NCBI GenBank assembly: GCA_020161655.1
Contig: JAIUPC010000017.1
Location: forward strand, 124,001 to 188,000
Reading direction: 5' to 3'
DNA from: Pseudomonadota bacterium
GTDB taxonomy: Bacteria; Pseudomonadota; Alphaproteobacteria; Rhodobacterales; Rhodobacteraceae
DNA: 64,000 nt
Both the position numbers and the translations under genes were made by a program. Positions 1 to 8,060 of the stretch are shown here, piece after piece (positions within the stretch are counted from its first letter, which is position 1; each line of letters begins with the position of its first letter). Under the pieces are notes generated by a model, which had not been told where the DNA came from, did no database searches, and saw only the letters and a list, made by a program, of their open reading frames with translations.

Positions 1-396
1 CTTCTTGCCCTTGGCGACGCCGATCTTCAGCTTCACCATGCCGCGATGGTTGAAATACATGACGAGGGGAACCAGCGTCATCCCCTCGCGCCCCGTCGCC
101 TGCCAGAGCCGCGACAACTCGCGCTTCGACACCAGAAGCTTGCGGCGCTGGCGTTCGTCATGGCCGAAGATGCCGGCCTGCTTGTAGGGCGCGATATAGC
201 CGTTGATGAGCCAAAGCTCGCTCCCCTCGACCGAGGCATAGCTGTCGGCGATGTTCGACTGACCGGTGCGAAGCGATTTCACCTCGGAGCCGGAAAGCAC
301 GATGCCGACCTCGAGATCGCTCTCGATGAAATAATCGAACCGCGCGCGGCGGTTCTCGGCGATCACCTTGTAGTTGGGGTTTTCTTTGTCGGCCAT
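1..396 (-). CDS. smpB: SsrA-binding protein SmpB (C-terminus beyond window)
   Basis: SmpB binds tmRNA and delivers it to stalled ribosomes for trans-translation. The visible 132 residues begin [20 protein letters not shown] and contain the family blocks [20 protein letters not shown] and the oligonucleotide-binding-fold core. They reach [11 protein letters not shown] at the left edge. SmpB is usually about 155-160 residues, so roughly 25 residues of the basic C-terminal tail lie outside the window. The start is the ATG complementary to 394-396. The neighbouring GNAT gene is on the same strand upstream, with a 49-bp gap. The identification is secure; only the end is missing. Confidence 0.95.
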   Translation of the reverse strand, partial: MADKENPNYKVIAENRRARFDYFIESDLEVGIVLSGSEVKSLRTGQSNIADSYASVEGSELWLINGYIAPYKQAGIFGHDERQRRKLLVSKRELSRLWQATGREGMTLVPLVMYFNHRGMVKLKIGVAKGKK

Positions 397-445
397 GATC
401 GGGTTGAGATAGGCGAGCGGCCCCGCCCTGTCCAGAGGATGCCGG

Positions 446-1126
446 TCAGACCGTGCCCGTCATCATGACGAGATCGTTCCAGATCGGCCCCTTCGGCCCC
501 GGACGCGAGCGGAGCGCCCTGACGGCGCGGCTGGTGGTGGTCAGACCCTGCCGAAGGTAGAAGGCTTCCGCCGTCTGGGTGCCAAGGTCGATCCGCTTGA
601 TGCCGCGCGCGGCAAGATCGGTGGCGAAGGCCTGCCAGAGCCGCGTGCCAGAGCCGGGTTCGGCATCGGGACGGACCACCATCACCGCAAGCCAGGCCGC
701 ATCTCCGGTGATCGCCGTGATCGTGCCGCCGACAAGCCCCGCCCCATCCTGCCAGAGGATGAGATGGGCCGGCGCGATCTTCGGGTCCTCTTCGTTGACG
801 ATCTCCAGATAGGTCAGCGGCCCTGCGTCACCCCGGCGGAAGATCGACGATCCATCCGGTCCGGCGGGCCAGGGGATCACCTCTTCGGTGAAACCCGACT
901 GCACCAGCGAAGGGCGCAGGTCGTCGGCCCATGTGGTCAGGATCACCGCGGCATCCGTCGGCAGGAACCTTGCCGGATCGGCTGCGAAATCCGCGAAAGC
1001 GGGGCTCAGCCGGCCGATGGCCGGGTTGAAGGTGAACTCCGCCTCGCGCCGGCCGAAAAGCATCGCGACGCTTTCGCAGCCGGCGGCGAATCCGGCGTCA
1101 TCGGGGGTCAAAATCTTGATCGTCAT
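446..1126 (-). CDS. GNAT-family N-acetyltransferase
   Basis: This 226-residue protein has the layout of a GCN5-related acetyltransferase. Its acetyl-CoA-fold part lies in the C-terminal half: [34 protein letters not shown] resembles strands 4-5 and the pyrophosphate loop (here PGSGTRLW), followed by a FYLRQGL segment like the usual end strand. The first 100 residues resemble no specific subfamily that I recognise. The substrate cannot be inferred. It lies between the amidohydrolase and smpB on the same strand. Confidence 0.7.
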   Translation of the reverse strand: MTIKILTPDDAGFAAGCESVAMLFGRREAEFTFNPAIGRLSPAFADFAADPARFLPTDAAVILTTWADDLRPSLVQSGFTEEVIPWPAGPDGSSIFRRGDAGPLTYLEIVNEEDPKIAPAHLILWQDGAGLVGGTITAITGDAAWLAVMVVRPDAEPGSGTRLWQAFATDLAARGIKRIDLGTQTAEAFYLRQGLTTTSRAVRALRSRPGPKGPIWNDLVMMTGTV

Positions 1127-1138
1127 GCGCGCAATTGC

Positions 1139-1174
1139 GCAGGAAACCGGGTGCGGGACAACCCGATTTCCTGC
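1139..1174. repeat. Intergenic hairpin, 14-bp arms
   Basis: Arms 1139-1152 (GCAGGAAACCGGGT) and 1161-1174 (ACCCGATTTCCTGC) pair with one mismatch around an 8-nt loop. On the plus strand the hairpin is followed by TTTT. It sits between the stop of the amidohydrolase and the start of the GNAT gene, both on the minus strand, and the minus-strand side has no T-run. It may be a palindromic repeat or a weak terminator. Confidence 0.5.
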
Positions 1175-1194
1175 TTTTCCGGGGCGGACAGTGA

Positions 1195-2847
1195 TCAGCC
1201 GCCGTAGGTCACCTTGCCGCCCGCGATGGTCAGCGCGATGCCCATGCCCGCCACATCCTCGGGCCGCGTCGCGTCGATGTCGCCTGACAGGACCACCACA
1301 TCGGCGGCCATGCCGGGACGGAGCGTGCCGGTCAGCCCTTCCATATGCGCGGCCCAGGCGCCGCCGGCGGTATAGGCGCGGAGAACATCGTCAAGCGGCA
1401 CCCTCTGGTCGCTGCCGCCTTCGTAAGTCGGGCGGGTCAGCGCGGCATGGATGCCCCGGATCACCGAGATATCCGTGACCGGCCAGTCGGAGGCGAAGGC
1501 AAGCGGCGCCCCGGCCTCAGCCAGCGAGCGGCAGAGATAGGCGTCGTTCCAGCGGTTCTTTCCGATCACGTCGAGCGTCGGGAAAAGCGGGAAATCCATC
1601 GCCCCCGGCGCATGGACCGGCTGGACCGAGGCGGTGATGCCAAGCGCGCCGAGGCGCGGCACATCGGCCTGGTCGATCAGCTCGATATGTTCGATCCGGT
1701 GGCGGCTGTCGCGCTTGCCATTGGCCTTCCGTGCGGCCTCGTAGCCGTCGATGGTGGTCCTGACGGCGGCATCGCCGATGGCATGGACGGCGATCTGCAT
1801 ACCGCGCCGGTCGATCTCGGTCGCGACCTCGTTGAAGCGCGGGCCGGGGAAGAGGGGTTCCGCCCGATGGCCGGGATGGCCGGGGTATTCGTTCACCATG
1901 TAGGCGGTGCGGCTGTCGACGACCCCGTCCATGAACATCTTGACGAAGTTGCAGCTCAGCCATTCATCGTTGAAATCGCGGGACATCTCTTCGGCGCGGT
2001 CAAGCTCCGACAGGTCCATGTGCGGCTTGAAATGGAAGGGCACCTTGACCCGCGCCGTCAGCCCGCCCGCCCGCTGCAACCCGCGCAGCAGTTCCAGCGT
2101 GTAGCGGTTGCCGTCCATGTTGATGATGGAGGTGATGCCATGCGCGGCGGCATGGGCCAGGCCCTTCGTCGCCTTGGTGCGGTGAATCGCCTGCTCTGCC
2201 TCTGTCGGCCAGGGGGAAGGCTCGCCACCGGTGGCGATGCCGAGGTAAAGCGCGTTTTCGCCGCCAAGGGCCACGACCGGGGCAAAGGCCTCGAACTCCA
2301 AGAGTTCGCCCGTCGCCTGACCATCCGCGCCCATGACGACCTCATGCCCCGGCGGGGTCTTGAGGCCGCCGAGGATACCCGCCTGTTTCAGTGCCAAGGT
2401 GTTGGCCCAGACCGTGTGATGGTCATGCGAGGTGATGGCGATGGGCCGGTCGGCGATGATCCGGTCCAGGTCATGGCGGGACAGGGGATGGTCAAGGAGC
2501 GTGTAATGGCCGCCCTGAGCCATCAGAAGCGGGCGATCAGGATTGGCGGCGGCGAAATCGCGGAAGGCTTTGGTCAGCGCGGCCTCGCCATCGGCCCCGT
2601 GCAGCTGGAGATGCGTGAGTTCCGTGCCGCCAAGCACGAGATGCAGGTGGCTTTCGACGAAGCCGGGCAGAAGCGTGCGGCCCTTGCAGTCGATGACCTT
2701 CGTTGCCAGCCCCGCCAGACGCTCGATTTCCGCGCGGCTGCCAAGGGCGGCGATGCGGTCGCCGGCCAGGGCAATCGCCTCGGCACGCGGGCGGGCGGGG
2801 TCCATCGTCAGGATACGGGCATTGGTCAGGATCATGTCGGGGGTCAC
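1195..2847 (-). CDS. YtcJ-like metal-dependent amidohydrolase
   Basis: A 550-residue amidohydrolase-superfamily protein of the YtcJ type, which are exoenzyme-like hydrolases with mostly unknown substrates. The N-terminal beta-sandwich strand (MILTNARILTMD) is followed by the metal-binding HxH in LLPGFVESHLHL. Later come a GITSIINMDG segment, VHAIGDAAV with a metal-ligand His, RIEHIELI with another His, and the terminal Asp motif FASDWPVTDISV. Together these complete the usual TIM-barrel metal site. The length fits the family (about 530-560). The start is GTG, chosen because GGAGGAAGG lies 6 nt upstream. The dapA gene lies 358 bp upstream, across a structured repeat, so a shared transcript is uncertain. 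Confidence 0.85.
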   Translation of the reverse strand: MTPDMILTNARILTMDPARPRAEAIALAGDRIAALGSRAEIERLAGLATKVIDCKGRTLLPGFVESHLHLVLGGTELTHLQLHGADGEAALTKAFRDFAAANPDRPLLMAQGGHYTLLDHPLSRHDLDRIIADRPIAITSHDHHTVWANTLALKQAGILGGLKTPPGHEVVMGADGQATGELLEFEAFAPVVALGGENALYLGIATGGEPSPWPTEAEQAIHRTKATKGLAHAAAHGITSIINMDGNRYTLELLRGLQRAGGLTARVKVPFHFKPHMDLSELDRAEEMSRDFNDEWLSCNFVKMFMDGVVDSRTAYMVNEYPGHPGHRAEPLFPGPRFNEVATEIDRRGMQIAVHAIGDAAVRTTIDGYEAARKANGKRDSRHRIEHIELIDQADVPRLGALGITASVQPVHAPGAMDFPLFPTLDVIGKNRWNDAYLCRSLAEAGAPLAFASDWPVTDISVIRGIHAALTRPTYEGGSDQRVPLDDVLRAYTAGGAWAAHMEGLTGTLRPGMAADVVVLSGDIDATRPEDVAGMGIALTIAGGKVTYGG

Positions 2848-2943
2848 GGGCGCCTTCCTCCTCCAAGGATATGATCAAATTTCTAGCCCGGAGTGGAGCG
2901 GTTGAAAAGCCCCCCTGGTGGGATTGCGCCTGATGCTCCCCCC

Positions 2944-3160
2944 GAAGCATCGGCAGGGGCCATCGCCCCTGCCGCGCGGAAACGGCGCCACCGGTACGAC
3001 CGGTGGCCCGAAGCCACCGGGCAGCGCCTGCCCTGCCCCCGGCAGGCGCTTCACGCCCACCGGGTCAGGCGCTGCCCTCCGTGGTCTCGGGCTGATCCGG
3101 TCGTGCTGAATCGTTTCCGCGTGAGCGGGGCGACGCCAGTGGCGCCGCTTATCCCGCTCA
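2944..3160. repeat. Structured intergenic element, copy 1
   Basis: This 217-bp element fills most of the 358-bp gap between dapA and the amidohydrolase, and it recurs at 48663-48881 with roughly four of five bases identical. Perfect stems are: 2952-2960/2965-2973; 2975-2983/3113-3121 (closing stem CGCGGAAAC/GTTTCCGCG); 3000-3007/3013-3020; and 3019-3029/3067-3077. An alternative stem, 3024-3032/3041-3049, excludes the last of these. A 3' hairpin pairs 3123-3129 with 3153-3159. No ORF in it looks coding. The coding strand of any RNA is not known. Confidence 0.8.
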
Positions 3161-3205
3161 GGTCGGGCGGTGGAAACATCGGGCCTTGTCCCGTTCGCCT
3201 CAGGC

Positions 3206-4081
3206 TCAGTTCACCAGCCCGGCATGCCGCATCGCCGCGTCGATCTTTGCCTTGGTTTCGGGCAGAAGCGTCGTCAGCGGCGAGCGTACCTCGTCCGAGC
3301 AAAGGCCAAGCTTCGAGAGGCCGTATTTCGCGCCCGCAAGACCCGGCTCGATGAAGATCGCCTCATGCAGCGGCATCAGCCGGTCCTGATAGGCAAGGGC
3401 CGTGGCGAAATCGCCGGCGAGGGTCGCCTCCTGGAACTCCGCGCAAAGCTTCGGCGCGACGTTGGCGGTGACCGAGATGCAGCCGACCCCGCCATGGGCA
3501 TTGAAGCCAAGCGCCGTCGCATCCTCGCCCGACAGTTGGATGAAATCCTTGCCGCAGGAGGCGCGCTGCTGGCTGACGCGCTCGATCTTGCCGGTCGCGT
3601 CCTTGACGCCGACGATGCGCGGCAGTTTCGCCAGTTCGCCCATCGTCTCGGGCATCATGTCGATGACCGAACGCGGCGGGATGTTGTAGATGATGATCGG
3701 CAGGGTCGAGGCGTCGTGCATCGCCTTGAAATGCACGTAAAGCCCGCGCTGGGTCGGCTTGTTGTAATAGGGCGTGACGACCAGCGCGCCATTGGCGCCA
3801 GCCTTTTCGGCATGCTGGATCAGGGCGATCCCTTCGGCAGTGTTGTTCGACCCGGCCCCGGCGATGACCGGCACGCGGCCGGCGGCGGCTTTCACCACCT
3901 CTTCGATCACGCGGCCATGTTCGGCGTGGCTCAGCGTCGGGCTTTCGCCGGTCGTCCCCACCGGGACGAGGCCGTGGGTGCCTTCGGCAATATGCCAGTC
4001 GACGAGTTTCTTCAGCGCGTCCAGATCCAGCGCGCCGTTCTTGAACGGCGTGACGAGGGCTACGAAGGACCCTTTGAACAT
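3206..4081 (-). CDS. dapA: 4-hydroxy-tetrahydrodipicolinate synthase
   Basis: DapA condenses pyruvate with aspartate semialdehyde in the first committed step of lysine and diaminopimelate synthesis. The 291-residue product has the whole (beta/alpha)8 lyase: [12 protein letters not shown] at the N-terminus, the [10 protein letters not shown] substrate loop, [22 protein letters not shown], the Tyr-bearing YNIPPRS segment, the Schiff-base Lys in GVKDATG, and the [10 protein letters not shown] block. The length matches the family. AAGGAG lies 6-11 nt before the ATG. The gene is divergent from the lytic transglycosylase gene. The Pro in YNIPPR, where many homologues have YNVPGR, is not at a catalytic position. 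N-acetylneuraminate lyase is a relative but fits less well. Confidence 0.95.
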   Translation of the reverse strand: MFKGSFVALVTPFKNGALDLDALKKLVDWHIAEGTHGLVPVGTTGESPTLSHAEHGRVIEEVVKAAAGRVPVIAGAGSNNTAEGIALIQHAEKAGANGALVVTPYYNKPTQRGLYVHFKAMHDASTLPIIIYNIPPRSVIDMMPETMGELAKLPRIVGVKDATGKIERVSQQRASCGKDFIQLSGEDATALGFNAHGGVGCISVTANVAPKLCAEFQEATLAGDFATALAYQDRLMPLHEAIFIEPGLAGAKYGLSKLGLCSDEVRSPLTTLLPETKAKIDAAMRHAGLVN

Positions 4082-4230
4082 GACACGCTCCTTCTGGTTC
4101 CGGGCGAGACTCGCCCCGTTGAAATCGGGCGGAACCTATAGGGCGACGCGGCGCTTGCCAAGTTTGTGTGTTGCAGGTGGCGGCAGGGAGGGTATCCTTG
4201 CGGAAAAAGAACCGAAAGCAGTTGCAGGCC

Positions 4231-6174
4231 ATGATCCGAACGACAACGCGCGCCGCCTCGCTGGCGCTAATTCTCCTTATGCCGATGACACCCGCCGCGC
4301 ATGCGGAGGACAGCGCCGGCCTGAAGGCAGCGCTGAGGCTCGCCGACAAGGGCGACTGGTCCGGTGCGGTGGCGCAGGCGCGGGCATCCGGCCCCCTCTC
4401 CGCGGCGATCATCGACTGGGAACGGTTGCGCGACGGCACCGGGTCCTTCGGCGAGTACCAAGCCTTCCTGACGAGCTATCCCGACTGGCCGGGCCTGTCG
4501 CTTCTGAGAAAGCAGGGCGAGGCCCAGATGGCCGGGGCGGGCACCGATCAGGTGCTGGCCTATTTCCGCAGCGGCCCGCCGCAGAGCGGCACCGGCAGCC
4601 TCGCGCTGATCCGGGCGCTTCAGGCCGCGGGGCAGGAGGATGCCGCCCGGAAAGAGGCGATCCGCGCCTGGCGCACCATGCCAATGACGACCAATGAGCA
4701 GGACGGCTTCCTCGCCTTCTATGCCCCGCTCCTGGCCGAGCATCACGACGGCCGAACGGCGGCGATGCTGCGCGAGGGCTATACCGAGGATGCGCGGCGG
4801 ATGCTGCCGTTCAACAGCTCCCTTACGCGCGCGATTGCCGCAGCACGGGTGGCGCTTCAGGCCGATGACAAGGGCGTTGACGGGCTTGTCGCCGCCGTGC
4901 CGGAAAAGGGCCTGACCTCCGGCGGCCTCGCCTATGACCGCTTCCGCTGGCGCATCCGCAAGGATATCTACGACGGCGCGGGCGATCTTCTTCTCGAACG
5001 GTCGACCAGCGCGCAGGCGCTCGGCGACCCCAAGCAATGGGCCGACTGGCGCCGGCGCCTTGCCCGCAAGGAAATGCGCGAGGGCGATCCCGCCCGGGCC
5101 TACAAGATGGCCGCGCGGCACTATCTCGAAAGCGGCAGCGATTATGCCGATCTCGAATGGCTCGCCGGTTACATCGCGCTTAGAAAGCTCGGCGATGCGC
5201 AGACAGCGCTCAACCACTTCCGCCGCGCCGAAAAGGCAGTGCGCGGACCGATCAGCCTTGCCCGCGCGAACTACTGGGAAGGCCGGGCACTTGAGGCGCT
5301 GGGCCAGACCGGCGAGGCGGGTGCCGCCTATGCCGAGGGCGCGCGGTTCCAGACCTCATTCTACGGCCTTCTGTCGGCGGAAAAGGTCGGGCTGCCTTTG
5401 TCGCCCGCCATGGTCGGCGGCGAGAGCTTCCCCGACTGGCGCCAAGGCAGCTTCACCGGATCGACCGTCTTCCTTGCCGCGCGCGAACTGATGGCGGCTG
5501 GGGATGAGACGCTGGCGGCACGGTTCCTCCTGCAACTGAGCGAAGGGCTCGACGGCAACGAGATCGGCCGCCTTGCCGGCATGGCGATGGAGGCGAAGGA
5601 GCCCTACGTGGCCCTGTCACTCGCCAAAGCCGCCGCCGAAAAGGGGGTCATCTGGCCTTCGGCCTATTTCCCGGTGCCGGCGCTGTCGGGCATGAAACTG
5701 CCCGTCGACCCCGAGCTTGCGCTGGCGATCGCCCGGCGGGAAAGCGAGTTCAACGCCGCCGTCATCTCGCCCGCCGGAGCGCGTGGGCTGATGCAGGTCA
5801 TGCCCGGCACCGCCAAGATGATGGCGGCGAAGATCGGCGTCAGCTACGAGCCGGGCAAGCTGACGACCGACTGGAAGTACAACGCCGCCCTCGGTTCGGC
5901 CTATCTCGAAGGACTGGTGGCGGAATTCGGCACATCGCCCCTGCTGGTCGCTGCCGGCTACAATGCCGGTCCGGGCCGGTCGCGGCAGTGGATCGAGCTT
6001 CTCGGCGACCCGCGCAGCGATGCCGTCGATCCCATCGACTGGATCGAGGCGATCCCCTTCCGAGAGACGCAGACCTACGTCATGCGCGTCGCCGAAAGCC
6101 TGCCGATCTACCGCGCCCGACTGACGGGTCAGGCCGGCGCGATCCGATTCACGGATGAGTTGAGGGGGCGGTAG
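4231..6174 (+). CDS. slt: Soluble lytic murein transglycosylase
   Basis: This 647-residue periplasmic enzyme cleaves the MurNAc-GlcNAc bond of peptidoglycan, forming 1,6-anhydro ends. It begins with a Sec signal (IRTTTRAASLALILLMP ... AAHA), followed by a long alpha-helical superhelix of TPR-like repeats. The C-terminal SLT domain is at about residues 490-620. Glu504 in ARRESEFN is the expected catalytic acid, followed by SPAGARGLMQVMPGTA, AAGYNAGPGR and the Glu-rich IPFRETQTYVMRV. An alternative start is the TTG at 4198, which has the better ribosome-binding site (GGGAGGG) and would add 11 basic residues before the signal. The gene stands alone, divergent from dapA. Confidence 0.92.
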   Translation: MIRTTTRAASLALILLMPMTPAAHAEDSAGLKAALRLADKGDWSGAVAQARASGPLSAAIIDWERLRDGTGSFGEYQAFLTSYPDWPGLSLLRKQGEAQMAGAGTDQVLAYFRSGPPQSGTGSLALIRALQAAGQEDAARKEAIRAWRTMPMTTNEQDGFLAFYAPLLAEHHDGRTAAMLREGYTEDARRMLPFNSSLTRAIAAARVALQADDKGVDGLVAAVPEKGLTSGGLAYDRFRWRIRKDIYDGAGDLLLERSTSAQALGDPKQWADWRRRLARKEMREGDPARAYKMAARHYLESGSDYADLEWLAGYIALRKLGDAQTALNHFRRAEKAVRGPISLARANYWEGRALEALGQTGEAGAAYAEGARFQTSFYGLLSAEKVGLPLSPAMVGGESFPDWRQGSFTGSTVFLAARELMAAGDETLAARFLLQLSEGLDGNEIGRLAGMAMEAKEPYVALSLAKAAAEKGVIWPSAYFPVPALSGMKLPVDPELALAIARRESEFNAAVISPAGARGLMQVMPGTAKMMAAKIGVSYEPGKLTTDWKYNAALGSAYLEGLVAEFGTSPLLVAAGYNAGPGRSRQWIELLGDPRSDAVDPIDWIEAIPFRETQTYVMRVAESLPIYRARLTGQAGAIRFTDELRGR

Positions 6175-6455
6175 GGGGCGACAGAGGGCCGGAAAGGAAA
6201 GGTCCAGAGGACCTTTCCCCGGTCCGATTGGCCGGAGCCGCAAGGTGAAGGCCAAGGGGATCTCCGCTTGCACCCTACGTCTGAAAATCGGGGCGCAGCT
6301 GCCTGGGCTGGCGCGGTAACGCGCCTGCCGGGGGGAGATGAGGGATTAGCAAAGGTCCGGTGGACCTTTGCCCCGAAGAACGCCGCGCCGGTGGCGCGAC
6401 CGGGTGGCAGGCGCGGCCCGATTTGTCGCGGGACAAATCGGGCAAGATCACAACC
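6175..6455. repeat. Non-coding gap with three strong hairpins
   Basis: This 281-bp gap lies between the convergent slt and DMT genes. Hairpin 1 is 6196-6205/6209-6218 (GGAAAGGTCC/GGACCTTTCC). Hairpin 2 is 6349-6358/6362-6371 (GCAAAGGTCC/GGACCTTTGC). Hairpin 3 is 6417-6427/6432-6442 (CCCGATTTGTC/GACAAATCGGG). The first two share the 8-bp arm AAAGGTCC with a 3-nt loop. All arms pair perfectly. None has a clean T-run, so simple terminators explain them poorly; REP-like units are more likely. No gene was found here. Confidence 0.7.
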
Positions 6456-7334
6456 CTACCGCCCCGCCTTCGCCCGGACTCTCTGCCGCCAGAGCGTGAA
6501 CAGACCGGCGGCGACGACAATGGCGGCGCCGATCGCGACGTTGGGCCTCAGCACCTCGTTGAAAAGCGTGAGGCCAAGCACCGCCACGAAAACCAGCTGG
6601 AAATAGGCGAAAGGCTGCACCGCGCTCGCCTCGGCGACTTCCAGTGAACGGATCATGAGCCAGTGCCCGGTCGCGGCCGTACAGCAGAGCACGGCCATCC
6701 AGCCCCAGTCGGCAAGGCTCATCGGTTGCCAGTAGTAGAGGCCGACCGGGGTCATCGCCACGGCCCCGGTGATCCCGGTCCAGAAGAAGCTGACCGAGGC
6801 CGAGTCACCCCGCGCCACGTAGCGCGTCAGGAGGCCGTAGAGCGCAAACATCGCCGCTGCGACAAGCGGGATCACCGCGGTGGGCGAAAAGACCCGGACC
6901 CCCGGCTCAAGGATGATGAGGACACCGATGAATCCGACACCGATGGCACTCCAGCGCCGCCAGCCGACCTTTTCGCCAAGGACCGGCCCGGAAAGTGCGG
7001 CGACGAGCAGGGGATAGCTGGTGAAGACGGCATGGCTTTCGACAAGGCCGAGAAGGGTAAAGGCCGTGACCATGACGCAGACCTCGGCGGCGAGAAGCAC
7101 GCCGCGCGTGATCTGCAACAGCGGAAAGCGGCTGCGCGTTGCGGCGCGGATGCCGCCCGGCTTGCGTGCCGCCAGCACCATCACGAAGGCGGCGAAGAAC
7201 CAGAAGCGGATCATCACCACCATGTAGACGTTGTAGCTGTCGGCCAGATGGCGCGAGATGCCGTCCTGCAGGGCAAAGACCAGGCTCGTTGCGATCATCA
7301 GCCATGCGCCGAGGCGGTTGTTCTGTTCGCTCAT
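6456..7334 (-). CDS. DMT-superfamily (EamA) transporter
   Basis: A 292-residue inner-membrane protein made of two EamA repeats, with about ten hydrophobic helices in all (for example AWLMIATSLVFALQDGISRHLAD and the closing VAIGAAIVVAAGLFTLW). EamA proteins export metabolites such as amino acids, or take up nucleotide-type substrates. The sequence does not show which. The arrangement DGISRHLADSYNVYMVVMIRFWFF at the start is typical of the RhaT/RarD-like group. The ATG overlaps the stop of mnmD by 4 nt (ATGA), so the two are translationally coupled and probably one operon. Confidence 0.88.
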   Translation of the reverse strand: MSEQNNRLGAWLMIATSLVFALQDGISRHLADSYNVYMVVMIRFWFFAAFVMVLAARKPGGIRAATRSRFPLLQITRGVLLAAEVCVMVTAFTLLGLVESHAVFTSYPLLVAALSGPVLGEKVGWRRWSAIGVGFIGVLIILEPGVRVFSPTAVIPLVAAAMFALYGLLTRYVARGDSASVSFFWTGITGAVAMTPVGLYYWQPMSLADWGWMAVLCCTAATGHWLMIRSLEVAEASAVQPFAYFQLVFVAVLGLTLFNEVLRPNVAIGAAIVVAAGLFTLWRQRVRAKAGR

Positions 7335-8017
7335 GCCGCGCTGTCCAGGAAGCCGCGGCTCATGTGCCGCTTGGTGCCGAAGCCTGCCACGCGCTCTACC
7401 CTAAAGCCAGCCGACTGCAAGCCCCGCCGGACAAAGCCCGCCGCCGTGTAGGTGGCAAAGGTGCCGCCCGGCGCGGTGTGGCGGGCAACCTCGGAGAGGA
7501 GTTCTTCGCCCCAAAGTTCGGGGTTTCGCGCCGGGGAAAAACCGTCAAGGAACCAGGCATCGGCCTGATCCTGCCAGCGGGGCAGGGTGTCGCGGGCATC
7601 GCCTTCGATGATGGTCACATCGACCGGGCCAAGCGCGAAGCGGCGCTCGCCCCGGGTCCAGGCATCGAGAAGGGGGCGGGCGCGGGCGTGAACCTCGGGG
7701 AAGGCGGCAAGCGCCCGGTCCATGTCGGTGGCGGGCATCGGGAAGGCTTCGAAACTGGTGAAGCGGAGCCTGCTGGGAATGCCGGCCCTTTCCCAGGCGA
7801 TGGCGGTAGCGATCAGGTTGAGGCCGGTGCCGAAGCCAAGCTCGGCAATGCGGAACCCGTCACGAAAGCGCCCGGGAAGGTCATTTCCGGCGAGAAAGAC
7901 TTGGCGTGTTTCGTCCAATCCATTGGCAAGCGAGAAATAGGGGTCGTCGAAAAGCGCCGAGACGGGCAGCGTCCCGTCGCGCCATGTCACCCGCTCACTC
8001 TGGTCCTTCACGCTCAT
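7331..8017 (-). CDS. mnmD: tRNA U34 methyltransferase MnmD (DUF752)
   Basis: MnmD methylates 5-aminomethyl-2-thiouridine at tRNA position 34 to mnm5s2U, using SAM. The 228-residue protein begins VKDQSERVTWRDGTLPVSALFDDPYFS, the characteristic MnmD opening. It contains the SAM site IAELGFGTGLNLIA, the EGDARDTLP strand and the DAWFLDGFSPARNPELW signature. The in-frame extension upstream of 8017 overlaps the divergent gene and is rejected as the N-terminus. In Gammaproteobacteria this domain is the N-terminal half of MnmC. Here it is free-standing, and a FAD oxidoreductase starts 44 bp away on the other strand. Confidence 0.9.
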   Translation of the reverse strand: MSVKDQSERVTWRDGTLPVSALFDDPYFSLANGLDETRQVFLAGNDLPGRFRDGFRIAELGFGTGLNLIATAIAWERAGIPSRLRFTSFEAFPMPATDMDRALAAFPEVHARARPLLDAWTRGERRFALGPVDVTIIEGDARDTLPRWQDQADAWFLDGFSPARNPELWGEELLSEVARHTAPGGTFATYTAAGFVRRGLQSAGFRVERVAGFGTKRHMSRGFLDSAA

Positions 8018-8060
8018 CTGCCCTAACCCTTGGCCTCGACTTATGCTGGAAGGGCGGGGA

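Noticed and set aside
1345-2874. A 509-residue open frame on the plus strand opposite the amidohydrolase
   Set aside because: It lacks any recognisable domain, mirrors a real gene codon for codon, and is explained by high GC, which keeps antisense frames open. The same applies to other long antisense frames, for example opposite slt, polA and the TPR gene.
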